From Roseburia sp. 831b (GTDB lineage Bacteria > Bacillota > Clostridia > Lachnospirales > Lachnospiraceae), in contig NZ_CP135162.1 of assembly GCF_001940165.2 (NCBI RefSeq), positions 1,477,501 through 1,541,500 of the forward strand: a stretch of DNA of 64,000 nucleotides. Reading direction: 5' to 3'. Shown piece by piece: positions 50,927-58,754 of this stretch. Within the stretch, counting starts at the first letter, position 1. Each line of letters starts with the position of its first letter. Under the pieces are notes generated by a model. It had not been told where the DNA came from, made no database searches, and was given only the letters and a program-made list of their open reading frames with translations. The position numbers were made by a program, and so were the translations under genes.

Positions 50927-53719
50927 CTATCCCATTGGGCTATTGATAACCTGTGCTTTACACACAAAACCATTTGTTATATAAAGTGCGAAGCTTGCTA
51001 ATCCATCCGGAACATCATCATGGGGATTTTTACCGACTACTGAATAACTCAATAACCATCCCATCATCACGCCATATTCATCTTTAGGCTTGTACATTTC
51101 TTTATCCTTGAATAAAACATGTTTCTTTACCCAATCGGCATTGACTATAATCTTTGTTTCCTTGTTTGAACTGGTTGTTTTGTCAGTGATGTTACACCTA
51201 CCGCCACGCTCGTCAACTATCTTCGCCACCTCATACGCCACCCTGGTACCGCCGTTATTGCTCTCAAATTCGCACTGCTGCATATTGTTTTCAAGGATAA
51301 TATCTGCTGATCTCTCATATTGCAGGCCATAATCACTGCTATCGTTGCAAATACAGTCAACCAGATAGAAGTCGTTTCCGTACTGCTTGAAACATGGCAG
51401 GAAATAGAAATCACTTCCCTTGTCCTTTGTATCGCAAATACCAAGAATTGCATCCGGTTCGCCAAGTGGCAATGACTGATACCGCCGCAGGTCATCTTCG
51501 TGATACAGAAGTCCTTCACGTTCAATAGGTTCATTCTTGTACAAACATTTGTACGAAATATCATCCATCGTTAAAGCTTGGTCATTGAAGAATTTCACGG
51601 ACATACCATTAAACTCGTAATCAAAGTTGCTTTCTCCGGTTTCCGGGTCAATATCCGGCACTGCAATAAACCTCGCCCTTGGATTTCCGTCATATAGCCT
51701 TTTCAATCGTCCAATAACATCATGCACGGACCACCTTGTGGCAATATGTATCTCTTTTACCTGTTCATTCAGCTTTCTTTGCTTGGCATCGGTTCCATAT
51801 ATTCGCCACAGCTTGTCAAGCTGATTCTTATTCAACGCTTCTTCGATGCCGCCTATCAGATCATCACAGTACAAATATCTGTTACATCGAACTTTACCTG
51901 CATTTTTAGATCCTACAGACGTACATTGCAGATTGGCAAACGGCTTGTACTTGTTGAAATTGATCTGTTCTCTCTTGGCATCGGTGCTTGCCAAGTGAAC
52001 ATCCGGGAAAATCTCATTCCAACAATATTCCTCATCATTCGTGGTAATATCAATCACTCCGTCATAAAACATACGGGTAATATCTCCGCTGTGTGAGAAA
52101 AACAGGCTGTAATCGTCCGGATGTCTGCCGATAATCCACGAAGCAAAGAACTTTTCAAGTGTGGTATTATGAGTAATTACATAATCATCGGTTATGTATA
52201 AATGCGATGGATCGTCGATATAAATACACTGGCACTCTTCTTTACCAACAAATTTAATATCTGTAATAAATCTTTTTAACTTTTTCCGTCTTGGCTTATA
52301 TCTGTCTGCTTTTCTTTTGATATAAAAAGGATTTGGTTGTTTAGAACTAAAACCAATCGTGACAGTATAGCAATCATTGCAACGAATATACTTTCCGTCT
52401 TTTTTATATCCAGCTTCCATTTTTGTTATCTTGGCATATCCTCCAAGAGAATTTACCAATTCTTTAACATCTTTTGCCAATTGTTCAGATATTGTGGCAT
52501 AGCTGCAATTTGTGCATTTATTTGAAGCGTATCCATCCGTATCCATCAAACCGCGTAAAAGCCACAATCGCTCATCGTAACTCGCATACAAGTATTCTTT
52601 TGGAATGTGCTTTTCTTTCGCACCTTTCCCTTTTAACCCATATCTTTCAAGTGATTTTCTTAAGTCGCTCTTGCCTTGTGAATAATAGGTATTTGTCTTT
52701 ATTCCATACCCATATTTTCCCTTATGAATGAACTCATACTGCAATGGAACATTCATTCTTACTCTTTCTAGCAATTCTTCGTCTTTTGTTGTAATACTCA
52801 TATTTCCATCTGTAATAGAGCCATCACCAATAAGAACTCCTAAAAAATATGGATCAATTTCCAACTTTTCATGTTTTGAAAAGTCAAATTGTGGTACATA
52901 GTCGATTGAATAATTTGCTCTTTTCCCATTTTCAACTCTGTAATTTTTAAGCATGTCTTTTAATTCAATTGTTCTATATTTTTCACTACCATCCTTATTT
53001 TTTCTTCTTCTGTCATCTCTGGTCTGAACTGTCCATAAATGATTGTCAGAGCATCTTACCTTAGAACCATCGTCAAAGGTTAATTCATATATATCTCTTT
53101 TCTTTCTAGGAGAAATGCTCAATACTGTTGCAATATTTCCCCTTCCAGAAATAACCTTTTCCCCGATCTTAACGTCTCCCATACGAATAAATCCTGTAGG
53201 CGTCAAAAGCTTTGAATAAAGCGGTTGGCATTTTTGCGTACCAGGTGGCATTGAAATACTCAAAATATCCAATTTATCATCTTCCAAGTCCTGCATGGCT
53301 TGAATCAAACCATGTTTATTCAACTGCTTGCGCTTTGGAAGATAAAACATATCGCGCCGCTCACGCTTGCGCTCCAGATAGATTAAATACGAATCAAACC
53401 AATACGGCGCTTCCACTTTCAGAGTTTTCCAATACAATTCATCCATCAGTACGACTTCCACGCCTTTTTGAATCGCCCATGTGCAACATTCCTTGATGTA
53501 TGAAGTGACTTTCAACGCCCATTCTGTGTCATTTTCCTTTTCAAATGCCACTTTTGCCACATCCAAAAGGTCAAACAGTGACCGGTATTCAATTCCATGC
53601 TGTTTTATGTAATTTTTAATATCATCAGCGGTTGCCCGTGTCTGTTCTGAAACCAAAAAAGAGTCTACCTCCCTTCTATCTTGGAAATAGGCTCTCTCTA
53701 CATATGTGCCACATGGCAC
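50927..53719 (-). CDS. terL: Terminase large subunit, interrupted by an intein
   Basis: This 930-codon gene encodes the DNA-packaging motor. The Walker A P-loop is split: SMPPGTQK (about 156-163), then a 355-residue intein, then TTLEKFFASW. The rejoined protein is 575 residues. It keeps a Walker B-like region (NRYLYCDDLIGG) and a nuclease domain with acidic residues (GICDTKDKGSDFYF, CEFESNNGG, HDDVPDGLASFALY). The GTG at 53719 lacks a clear ribosome site, so the true start is uncertain. Confidence 0.93.
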   Translation of the reverse strand: MPCGTYVERAYFQDRREVDSFLVSEQTRATADDIKNYIKQHGIEYRSLFDLLDVAKVAFEKENDTEWALKVTSYIKECCTWAIQKGVEVVLMDELYWKTLKVEAPYWFDSYLIYLERKRERRDMFYLPKRKQLNKHGLIQAMQDLEDDKLDILSISMPPGTQKCQPLYSKLLTPTGFIRMGDVKIGEKVISGRGNIATVLSISPRKKRDIYELTFDDGSKVRCSDNHLWTVQTRDDRRRKNKDGSEKYRTIELKDMLKNYRVENGKRANYSIDYVPQFDFSKHEKLEIDPYFLGVLIGDGSITDGNMSITTKDEELLERVRMNVPLQYEFIHKGKYGYGIKTNTYYSQGKSDLRKSLERYGLKGKGAKEKHIPKEYLYASYDERLWLLRGLMDTDGYASNKCTNCSYATISEQLAKDVKELVNSLGGYAKITKMEAGYKKDGKYIRCNDCYTVTIGFSSKQPNPFYIKRKADRYKPRRKKLKRFITDIKFVGKEECQCIYIDDPSHLYITDDYVITHNTTLEKFFASWIIGRHPDDYSLFFSHSGDITRMFYDGVIDITTNDEEYCWNEIFPDVHLASTDAKREQINFNKYKPFANLQCTSVGSKNAGKVRCNRYLYCDDLIGGIEEALNKNQLDKLWRIYGTDAKQRKLNEQVKEIHIATRWSVHDVIGRLKRLYDGNPRARFIAVPDIDPETGESNFDYEFNGMSVKFFNDQALTMDDISYKCLYKNEPIEREGLLYHEDDLRRYQSLPLGEPDAILGICDTKDKGSDFYFLPCFKQYGNDFYLVDCICNDSSDYGLQYERSADIILENNMQQCEFESNNGGTRVAYEVAKIVDERGGRCNITDKTTSSNKETKIIVNADWVKKHVLFKDKEMYKPKDEYGVMMGWLLSYSVVGKNPHDDVPDGLASFALYITNGFVCKAQVINSPMG
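52166..53230 (-). mobile_element. LAGLIDADG intein in the terminase Walker A motif
   Basis: Residues 164-518 of the terminase ORF form an intein. It starts with Cys164 (CQPLYSKLLTPTG), has Hint blocks (DVKIGEKVISGRG, SDNHLWTVQT) and ends VITHN518, followed by Thr519. Two LAGLIDADG motifs mark an active-looking homing endonuclease (FLGVLIGDGSI and LLRGLMDTDGYAS). Self-splicing would join Lys163 to Thr519 and restore the P-loop. Confidence 0.95.
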
Positions 53720-53752
53720 TCTGCAACTGGTGCTCTTGATTTTCTATCTCAT

Positions 53753-53926
53753 TTACAATTCACGCCAAAACACTACATAGCACATCTGACTTGTGTCATA
53801 CGATATACTGATTATTTGATCCACACTTTCTAATCCTTCCCAGTTCGGGTCATTCGACATAATGGCTTTGTTTATATCATTTGGGTCTTTGCAATATTGC
53901 CAATTTACTAATCTTGCCCGTTTCAT
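53753..53926 (-). CDS. Small phage protein (57 aa)
   Basis: The frame encodes MKRARLVNWQYCKDPNDINK... ending VVFWREL, and its ATG overlaps the stop of the zinc-ribbon gene as ATGA. The DQIISISYDTSQMCYVVFW segment resembles short proteins seen near phage terminases. It lies directly before terL. Confidence 0.7.
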   Translation of the reverse strand: MKRARLVNWQYCKDPNDINKAIMSNDPNWEGLESVDQIISISYDTSQMCYVVFWREL

Positions 53927-54108
53927 AACCTTTTCACCACAATTCTATTGATTTTCCCGCATTTCGGGCATTTGATTTCAGCCTGTCCGTTGAATTTGCC
54001 TAAAAGGCGATTGCAATGCTGACACCGCTTTTCAAATAGTCCATCTGGCTTCATTGTCTGCCGTAGCGCATCCCGCTCTATACTCTCTATTACTGCTTCC
54101 ATGCTCAT
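53923..54108 (-). CDS. Com-like zinc-ribbon protein
   Basis: This ~61-residue protein ends with RCQHCNRLLGKFNGQAEIKC and PKCGKINRI, the zinc ribbon of the Com family (a translational regulator in phage Mu). The start is placed at 54108 (MSMEAVIES); 54102 is possible. It is coupled to the 57-residue gene by overlap. Confidence 0.8.
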   Translation of the reverse strand: MSMEAVIESIERDALRQTMKPDGLFEKRCQHCNRLLGKFNGQAEIKCPKCGKINRIVVKRL

Positions 54109-54140
54109 TTCTTCATCTACCTCTATCTTATTTTTGCGTA

Positions 54141-54175
54141 AAAAAATACCAACCATCGAATATTGACGGTTGGTA
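54141..54175 (-). terminator. Terminator of the two-gene accessory unit
   Basis: On the minus strand TACCAACC and GGTTGGTA form an 8-bp stem, extended inside, and are followed by a run of T including TTTTTTT. It ends the unit 54184-54994 and isolates it from the terminase genes. Confidence 0.88.
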
Positions 54176-54183
54176 ACAATTAT

Positions 54184-54546
54184 TCAATTTATCAAATCAT
54201 CTAAAAAATCGTCTGGATCATCCAATTCATTTTTTATTGTTTCTTCAAGTGTTTTTAATTTGGGAGAATTACCAGAGGATAAAACCGTTATATCCGCATT
54301 TTTATTTGGCTGAATAGCAATTTCTCTATACCCGTCTTCAACCTGATTTGTGAAATAAATATAACCCTCTTTGTATGGTGCCACATAATTATTTATGCCG
54401 TCTATTGCCATATCATTATTGGATATATATTTATTGTAAAAAGGATTTCTTTTCCACAAATCGATATCAGATCGTTCCCATTCAATTTTGCCGTCTTCCG
54501 TTTTTCTTAATATTCCATCCAACGCTTTCTCTAACTTATCGCCCAT
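54184..54546 (-). CDS. Hypothetical protein, second gene of accessory pair
   Basis: This 120-residue acidic protein (LEKALDGILRKTEDGKIEWE, then EGYIYFTNQVEDGYREIAIQ) overlaps the membrane-protein gene by 11 bases, so they are coupled. A small cytosolic partner of a membrane protein could be an effector-immunity or exclusion pair; that is speculation from layout. Confidence 0.65.
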   Translation of the reverse strand: MGDKLEKALDGILRKTEDGKIEWERSDIDLWKRNPFYNKYISNNDMAIDGINNYVAPYKEGYIYFTNQVEDGYREIAIQPNKNADITVLSSGNSPKLKTLEETIKNELDDPDDFLDDLIN

Positions 54547-54994
54547 TATTCTCTTGCTCCTTTTCTAAAAATGTAATGAATTCGCCCAAAAAAGCTATTA
54601 GTTTTTTTGTATCTTTGCCATATCTTCGATCGTACATGTCTTTTAACTCTTTAAATTCCTGTTCCCAATGTTCAATTTTTTTCTTTTTAGAGCCCTTTCT
54701 CTCATACTGCATTAAAACGTCCCAAGAAGAGCGAACCAACTGAATTGCATTGTTTATGTTTGCATATTGTGTTGTCGAAAACAACACTTCTTCCTGTGCA
54801 CTCGGCGCTATATCCTGCAATTGTCTCAAACTTGGTAAATATATTTCAATCTTTTTATCAAAATAACTACGATCACTTTTTGATTTTAAAATACCATTCA
54901 CCTTTTTATTTACAGTCGTAGTAAGTAATAAAGTAATAATTGTGATCACAAGACCGATTATACTTGACCAATTGCCAATATCACTTAAATTCAT
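54536..54994 (-). CDS. Single-pass membrane protein, first gene of accessory pair
   Basis: This 152-residue protein has one N-terminal membrane helix (WSSIIGLVITIITLLLTTTV), then a helical charged region (AIQLVRSSWDVLMQYERKGS). With the gene at 54184 it forms a two-gene unit ended by its own terminator, between the tRNA region and the terminase. Function unknown. Confidence 0.7.
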   Translation of the reverse strand: MNLSDIGNWSSIIGLVITIITLLLTTTVNKKVNGILKSKSDRSYFDKKIEIYLPSLRQLQDIAPSAQEEVLFSTTQYANINNAIQLVRSSWDVLMQYERKGSKKKKIEHWEQEFKELKDMYDRRYGKDTKKLIAFLGEFITFLEKEQENNGR

Positions 54995-55064
54995 AACATT
55001 TCCTTCTCTTTTGTAATAATAAATATATTATCAACCATCAATGTTCAATTGTCAATGTTCAAAA

Positions 55065-55237
55065 TAGCTACACAGGGAATCGAACCCTGTCAGATCAAAC
55101 CATGCCAACCACTTTCAAATCTGCAATTTCTAGTCACGGAAGGGTTTTCTGTTTCCAATGATGCCGCTACCATCAATAAGTCTCCCATCGACCTGAACTA
55201 TTGCAGTAGTGCCAGACTAAGTGGAGATAAGGATAAA
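55065..55237 (-). ncRNA. Structured non-coding stretch ending in a T-arm-like hairpin
   Basis: No gene is present. On the minus strand CAATA and TATTG pair around an inner GTC/GAC, and CAGAT pairs with ATCTG. The end CAGGG-TTCGATT-CCCTG looks like a tRNA T-arm, but no matching acceptor or anticodon arm was found. It may be a decayed tRNA or part of a larger structured RNA. Confidence 0.4.
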
Positions 55238-55305
55238 CACGCCCGGAAAGCATCGAACTTTCGTTAGAGGTTTTGGAGACCTCTTTCTGACCAACAGACA
55301 GACGT
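55238..55305 (-). tRNA. tRNA-Trp (CCA)
   Basis: The minus strand folds with acceptor ACGTCTG/CGGGCGT (G-U pairs) and anticodon stem GAGGT/ACCTC with loop CTCCAAA, giving anticodon CCA. The T-arm is GAAAG-TTCGATG-CTTTC and the discriminator base is G. The D-arm is short. CCA is not encoded. Confidence 0.82.
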
Positions 55306-55457
55306 ATATAAAGTTTTCACGATTTTTTGAAACTTGAAACGGTCAAACTTTTTCATTGCTTTCCAAAACAAGAGGATTTGTCGCCACCTCGGCAAAGCTA
55401 CTTTCTAGAATTTTCACTTCTCAATAGCAACCACTGGTCGCATCCTTCAACAACGCA

Positions 55458-55541
55458 CGCCGTGTTAGGGATTTGAACCCCAGAGACTTTTACATCCAGA
55501 CTGTTTTCAAGACAGCACCCTCGACCAACCGGATACACGGC
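55458..55541 (-). tRNA. tRNA-Ser (UGA)
   Basis: The acceptor GCCGTGT/ACACGGC pairs perfectly. The anticodon loop CTTGAAA gives UGA; a long variable arm follows, as expected of class II serine tRNA. The T-arm is TGGGG-TTCAAAT-CCCTA and the discriminator is G. Confidence 0.9.
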
Positions 55542-55657
55542 AAATATAGCGATCGCAGTGTAACCGCTACATTTGAAATTGTTTTTGTCACTGCTTTGTA
55601 CAATTTCATGCGGACTTTCTACCGCTTACGGCAAGGTTTACCCCTGTCGTAAGTTAG

Positions 55658-55745
55658 CGCAGATATTCAGACTCGAACTGAAACACCGTTTCCGGCTACT
55701 GGCTGTTTAGCAAACAGTTTCCTTGCCAATTAGGATTATATCTGC
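55658..55745 (-). tRNA. tRNA-Ser (GCU)
   Basis: The acceptor GCAGATA/TATCTGC is perfect. The anticodon stem CTGT/ACAG with loop TTGCTAA gives GCU. The long variable arm (AGTAGCCGGAAACGGTG) marks a serine tRNA, and the T-arm is TTCAG-TTCGAGT-CTGAA. Discriminator G. Confidence 0.9.
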
Positions 55746-56271
55746 AAATAACTTTCAAAACGGAGAAGGTGAGGAGAGCATTTTGTGGAATATACTCTCC
55801 TCTGTATGTATTTAAGGGGTATAGTCATATCCTGGGGAAGATATGACTAACCGGAATGGAGGGAATCGAACCCACTAACTCTCCAACAAACAGCCTATCC
55901 AAAGTTCATCAGAATCGAACCTGCTGACATTCCGAAACCGCCATCAGACGGTTAGCAATAATATTTTTCGTGCCATGCGTTGCACTATCCGGTTTACAGC
56001 ATTTTACCGGCAACTCTTTTTTAACAGCTCAGGCACCGTGGGATAGATGCCCGAACTATCAATAGGCTGCTGTTGGGTTGCTCGTCAGCAAAATTACAAG
56101 ACGGTCTCCATCCTAACCACACAGGCTTACACCCAATACCGCTCTTGGCGGTGATAACCACCGGACGGTCTCGCACCGCCCTTAACAGAATAGTCCTAGT
56201 GGCGAAAGGAGGTGCATCTAATACACCAAGACAAAACGTCTACGGAATGAATCTTTAAATCCACTCCTCAG
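55746..56271 (-). ncRNA. Candidate large structured RNA between tRNAs
   Basis: These 526 bases hold no credible gene but many stems on the minus strand: GGCGGTG/CACCGCC (7 bp), TAGTCATATC/GATATGACTA (10 bp, perfect), GGTGTA/TGCACC, AACCG/CGGTT, GATAG/CTATC, GGAGAG/CTCTCC. There is also a tRNA-like outer stem CGGAATG/CATTCCG with a T-loop GGGTTCGATTCCC. ROOL and GOLLD giant RNAs are known beside phage tRNAs; this could be one, a new class, or decayed tRNAs. Confidence 0.5.
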
Positions 56272-56344
56272 TCGGAACAGCAGGAATTGAACCTGCGACC
56301 GCTCGGATATAAGCCGAGTGCTCTTCCATCTGCGCTATGTTCCG
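56272..56344 (-). tRNA. tRNA-Ile (UAU)
   Basis: The acceptor CGGAACA/TGTTCCG is perfect. The anticodon stem CTCGG/CCGAG has loop CTTATAT, giving UAU for the AUA codon. The T-arm is GCAGG-TTCAATT-CCTGC and the discriminator A. AUA is a rare codon in many hosts and common in AT-rich phage genes. It is first in the tRNA transcript. Confidence 0.92.
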
Positions 56345-56468
56345 ATGCGGCACTTTATAGAACCGCTTACAAAATTCAACTGATGAATATTTAGTTATGG
56401 CCAGCAGCCACCCAAAATAGATATATGCCAATTTTCTATTTCTGTTATTTTCAGACTGCCGGCTTAAG

Positions 56469-56636
56469 CTAAACCGGATGTTCCGATTTCTCACTCTGGT
56501 GTTTGGCGTCACCATCCAGTTTGAGATAATCTCCGGTATATCCCGGCTCCCTTGAAATGATTTTATGTATTCTTTCCACAACGATTTGAATTATCGGTAG
56601 AAAGTAAATACCAAATATTGGGTCAAATATTAACAT
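56469..56636 (-). CDS. Small hydrophobic-start protein (55 aa)
   Basis: The protein begins MLIFDPIFGIYFLPIIQIVV and ends KHQSEKSEHPV. GGAG lies seven bases before the ATG, and the start is three bases after the previous stop. It has one membrane helix and a polar tail. Not recognised. Confidence 0.65.
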   Translation of the reverse strand: MLIFDPIFGIYFLPIIQIVVERIHKIISREPGYTGDYLKLDGDAKHQSEKSEHPV

Positions 56637-56639
56637 TAA

Positions 56640-56795
56640 CTATCTCCATATAGCCATTATGTTTACTGCGACAAATGTAATGATGCAGATGTCCGTAATT
56701 TTCTCTTTTCTATCTTCTGTAACTATGCCCATAATTCCAAATAGCGCAATTGCCAAGACATCGAACATAGTTATGATTAATTTTGCAACTTCCAT
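56640..56795 (-). CDS. Small membrane protein (51 aa)
   Basis: The protein MEVAKLIITMFDVLAIALFG... has two hydrophobic segments separated by a charged turn (EDRKEKI). GGAGG lies eight bases before its ATG, inside the end of the preceding gene. It is coupled to the next small gene. Function unknown. Confidence 0.65.
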   Translation of the reverse strand: MEVAKLIITMFDVLAIALFGIMGIVTEDRKEKITDICIITFVAVNIMAIWR

Positions 56796-56798
56796 CTT

Positions 56799-57032
56799 TT
56801 AATCCTCCGGCAGACAAAACACTTTTGAATCAAGTACATGTTCTGGTCTTGTAATCTCTTCATACTTGTTATGCATGTTCATAAACACTTCCCTGGCTCG
56901 TTGCTCGGATTTGTACTTTCCAATCAATTGACTTGTCGTATCAACTTTTGCATATATGTAACAATCCTGCATCCATGACACCGTATTCTCAAATTCAAAT
57001 GAAAAATCTCTATTCTGTGATACTACTCGCAT
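56799..57032 (-). CDS. Conserved small phage protein, paralogue of 20289-20600
   Basis: This 77-residue protein (MRVVSQNRDFSFEFENTVSW, then YKSEQRAREVFMNMHNKYEE) shares its start and its terminal helix pattern with the protein at 20289. The ATG at 57032 follows GGGAGG. Two copies in one prophage suggest mosaic origin. Role unknown. Confidence 0.72.
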   Translation of the reverse strand: MRVVSQNRDFSFEFENTVSWMQDCYIYAKVDTTSQLIGKYKSEQRAREVFMNMHNKYEEITRPEHVLDSKVFCLPED

Positions 57033-57178
57033 CCTTTGCCCTCCCAATCGTCGCATACATGATTGAACTCTACGAAATCTGCCACATACTCACTGTCGCT
57101 ATTCACGCATATATAACCATCTGTTTTGTCATATGATCCATATTGGCAAGTTCCGCAGCACTGTTTACAATCTGACAT
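57023..57178 (-). CDS. Small Cys-rich protein (51 aa)
   Basis: The protein MSDCKQCCGTCQYGSYDKTD... has eight cysteines with a CxxCCxxC start and late C residues, suggesting zinc binding. GAGAGG lies seven bases before the ATG, and the stop overlaps the next gene by ten bases. Similar short phage proteins exist without known function. Confidence 0.7.
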   Translation of the reverse strand: MSDCKQCCGTCQYGSYDKTDGYICVNSDSEYVADFVEFNHVCDDWEGKGCE

Positions 57179-57274
57179 ATTAAAACCTCTCTTTTTGTTT
57201 TAAAAAATTTTTGAAAATCGTTATCGAATGTAACTTTTGAATTTTTATCTGATGTGAAAAATAGATTTTTGTTG

Positions 57275-57847
57275 TCAATCTGTAATTTTTACTTCATACA
57301 TCATCATTGCGTTGAACAATCTATCCGGTATTTTGTCTTTGTAGGCTTCCGCAATAGCCTTGATATACTTTTCTTTTTCTTGTTTGTAACATTCAAATGC
57401 TGATACAGCATCTCTGTGGTCCTTTTTATGATTTTTCCCATCTATACTACAACACGAAATGAAGCATTTCCTTTTCTTGCTATAATAAACTCCTATCGGC
57501 AAGTCACCACGTTTTAGTTTGTTAGAAACAAATACTTGATTTATTAACTTAGGAACGAAAATACAATTTTCCGGGCAATAGACCTTGTTTCCATGATGAA
57601 TTATGTCTTTATCAAGGCTCATCTCTTCACCTGGTATCTCATAATAATTTCTATCGTACCATTTTCTAAACACAGAAAAATCGAGCCACTCATCGCAAAC
57701 TGCAATCCCTTGTTTTCTATAATTTTCATATTTTTTCTCTGATGAATAACATCTCTTAAGCATATTTCTCCATGTTAGAAAGCTCTTATCATTGGTATTG
57801 CTATATCTGCTTGTCTTGTCAGAACAATATCCCATTCCATATACCAT
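57275..57847 (-). CDS. HNH-like homing endonuclease relative
   Basis: This 190-residue protein has SFLTWRNMLKRCYSSEKKYE, then GIAVCDEWLDFSVFRKWYDR and LDKDIIHHGNKVYCPENCIF, the pattern of phage HNH-type proteins with an AP2-like tail (GVYYSKKRKCFISCC). These are usually mobile endonucleases inserted between phage genes. It lies beside the repeat-rich region 57848-58130. Confidence 0.78.
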   Translation of the reverse strand: MVYGMGYCSDKTSRYSNTNDKSFLTWRNMLKRCYSSEKKYENYRKQGIAVCDEWLDFSVFRKWYDRNYYEIPGEEMSLDKDIIHHGNKVYCPENCIFVPKLINQVFVSNKLKRGDLPIGVYYSKKRKCFISCCSIDGKNHKKDHRDAVSAFECYKQEKEKYIKAIAEAYKDKIPDRLFNAMMMYEVKITD

Positions 57848-58130
57848 GCAATATCCCCTTTTTGTTATTTCTTAATTCGATCTACTCAGTTACTACCCGG
57901 GGGTGTTTCCTGTAAGACCCCGCCCCGGCATCCGTCCGGACCATTCCAGCACAATTAAAAACGCATGTTAAATTGTGCAATCTTCAAAAACAATTAACAC
58001 AATTCTGTTTTGTGCGTTTCAAGACTTCGTTAAACAAAACTATTACGAAGTCTTAGCGAAATCTTGAACCTCTGAAACCCTTGATTTTGCTAGGGTTTTA
58101 AATTGTTGTTAAACTAAACACAATTTAGAA
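57848..58130. repeat. Inverted-repeat-rich intergenic region
   Basis: The 283-bp gap has no gene. It includes AAGACTTCGT/ACGAAGTCTT (10-bp arms, about 58020-58054), AAACCCT/AGGGTTT (about 58076-58099) and several scattered ACAATT/AATTGT elements with TTAAAC. A pac/cos or regulator-binding region beside the possible small terminase gene is plausible. Nothing is proven. Confidence 0.5.
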
Positions 58131-58754
58131 TCAAAAATCCGGGTTCGGCGGTTCTAATTGTGTACTTTTTACAGACAATTCAGGCGGTTTATAGCGCTCC
58201 CGAATCTGTTCTATGCTCTGCGTCTGTTCTGGTGATTGTGCTCTCACGCCTGGCATATTGAAGCCACAATACTTATTCAGCGACGGCATGTAATTCATCG
58301 GGTTTCCTTTTCCGGAGACCTGCAATCCTACAAGGCTTTCCTCTCTCATTTCGTCAATCTTTTTCGAAATGTCGGAACCGAGAGAGCCGAGCGTGGCATC
58401 GTGTGACCACTCATTCAGCGTGTCTCTGTGAATTCCTGTAAAGAATGTGAATCCTGTAATATTAATAATCTTTTCATAATCATTACACAGGTCAATATAA
58501 AGTTCTAATACTTTTAATACTTTTTCCTTGTCATATTGATTATTTATATTATTTTCACTTTTCAAGTACACTGTATTATCTTTAAAGACATGATTATATA
58601 TATATTTACAGCAGTTATACCATCTGTTTTGAGAAGTTTTACACATGTCTTCAATGTTTCGTTCTTCCATCCAGAAAGTAATATATTTTTCAATGTCATT
58701 TTTAAAAACATCGACAGTAATATTATTTACTTCCTGTACTTCAATTTTCGACAT
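58131..58754 (-). CDS. Possible small terminase subunit
   Basis: This 207-residue protein has a helix-turn-helix-like segment (ITGFTFFTGIHRDTLNEWSH) and KGNPMNYMPSLNKYCGFNMP near the end. These resemble DNA-packaging gp3-type small terminases (HTH, then NPxxxIxxLNxxxG). AAAGGAG precedes the ATG. It is encoded upstream of terL but separated by the tRNA region, which weakens the case. Confidence 0.5.
   Translation of the reverse strand: MSKIEVQEVNNITVDVFKNDIEKYITFWMEERNIEDMCKTSQNRWYNCCKYIYNHVFKDNTVYLKSENNINNQYDKEKVLKVLELYIDLCNDYEKIINITGFTFFTGIHRDTLNEWSHDATLGSLGSDISKKIDEMREESLVGLQVSGKGNPMNYMPSLNKYCGFNMPGVRAQSPEQTQSIEQIRERYKPPELSVKSTQLEPPNPDF

Noticed and set aside
55065-55140. A fifth normal tRNA with T-arm at 55075-55091
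   Set aside because: The T-arm is perfect but no 5' acceptor AGCTACA or anticodon arm exists at the needed distance.
55049-55267. 72-codon plus-strand frame across the tRNA region
   Set aside because: It runs antisense through tRNA-Trp and structured DNA and has no promoter or ribosome site.
55853-55935. tRNA with acceptor CGGAATG/CATTCCG
   Set aside because: The 83-base unit has an acceptor stem and T-loop, but no 7-base anticodon loop on a 5-bp stem could be drawn; kept only as part of the structured RNA candidate.
56255-56581. 108-codon open frame on the minus strand
   Set aside because: Its end is a translation of the tRNA-Ile gene and its start overlaps the small gene 56469-56636 in another frame; there is no good ribosome site.
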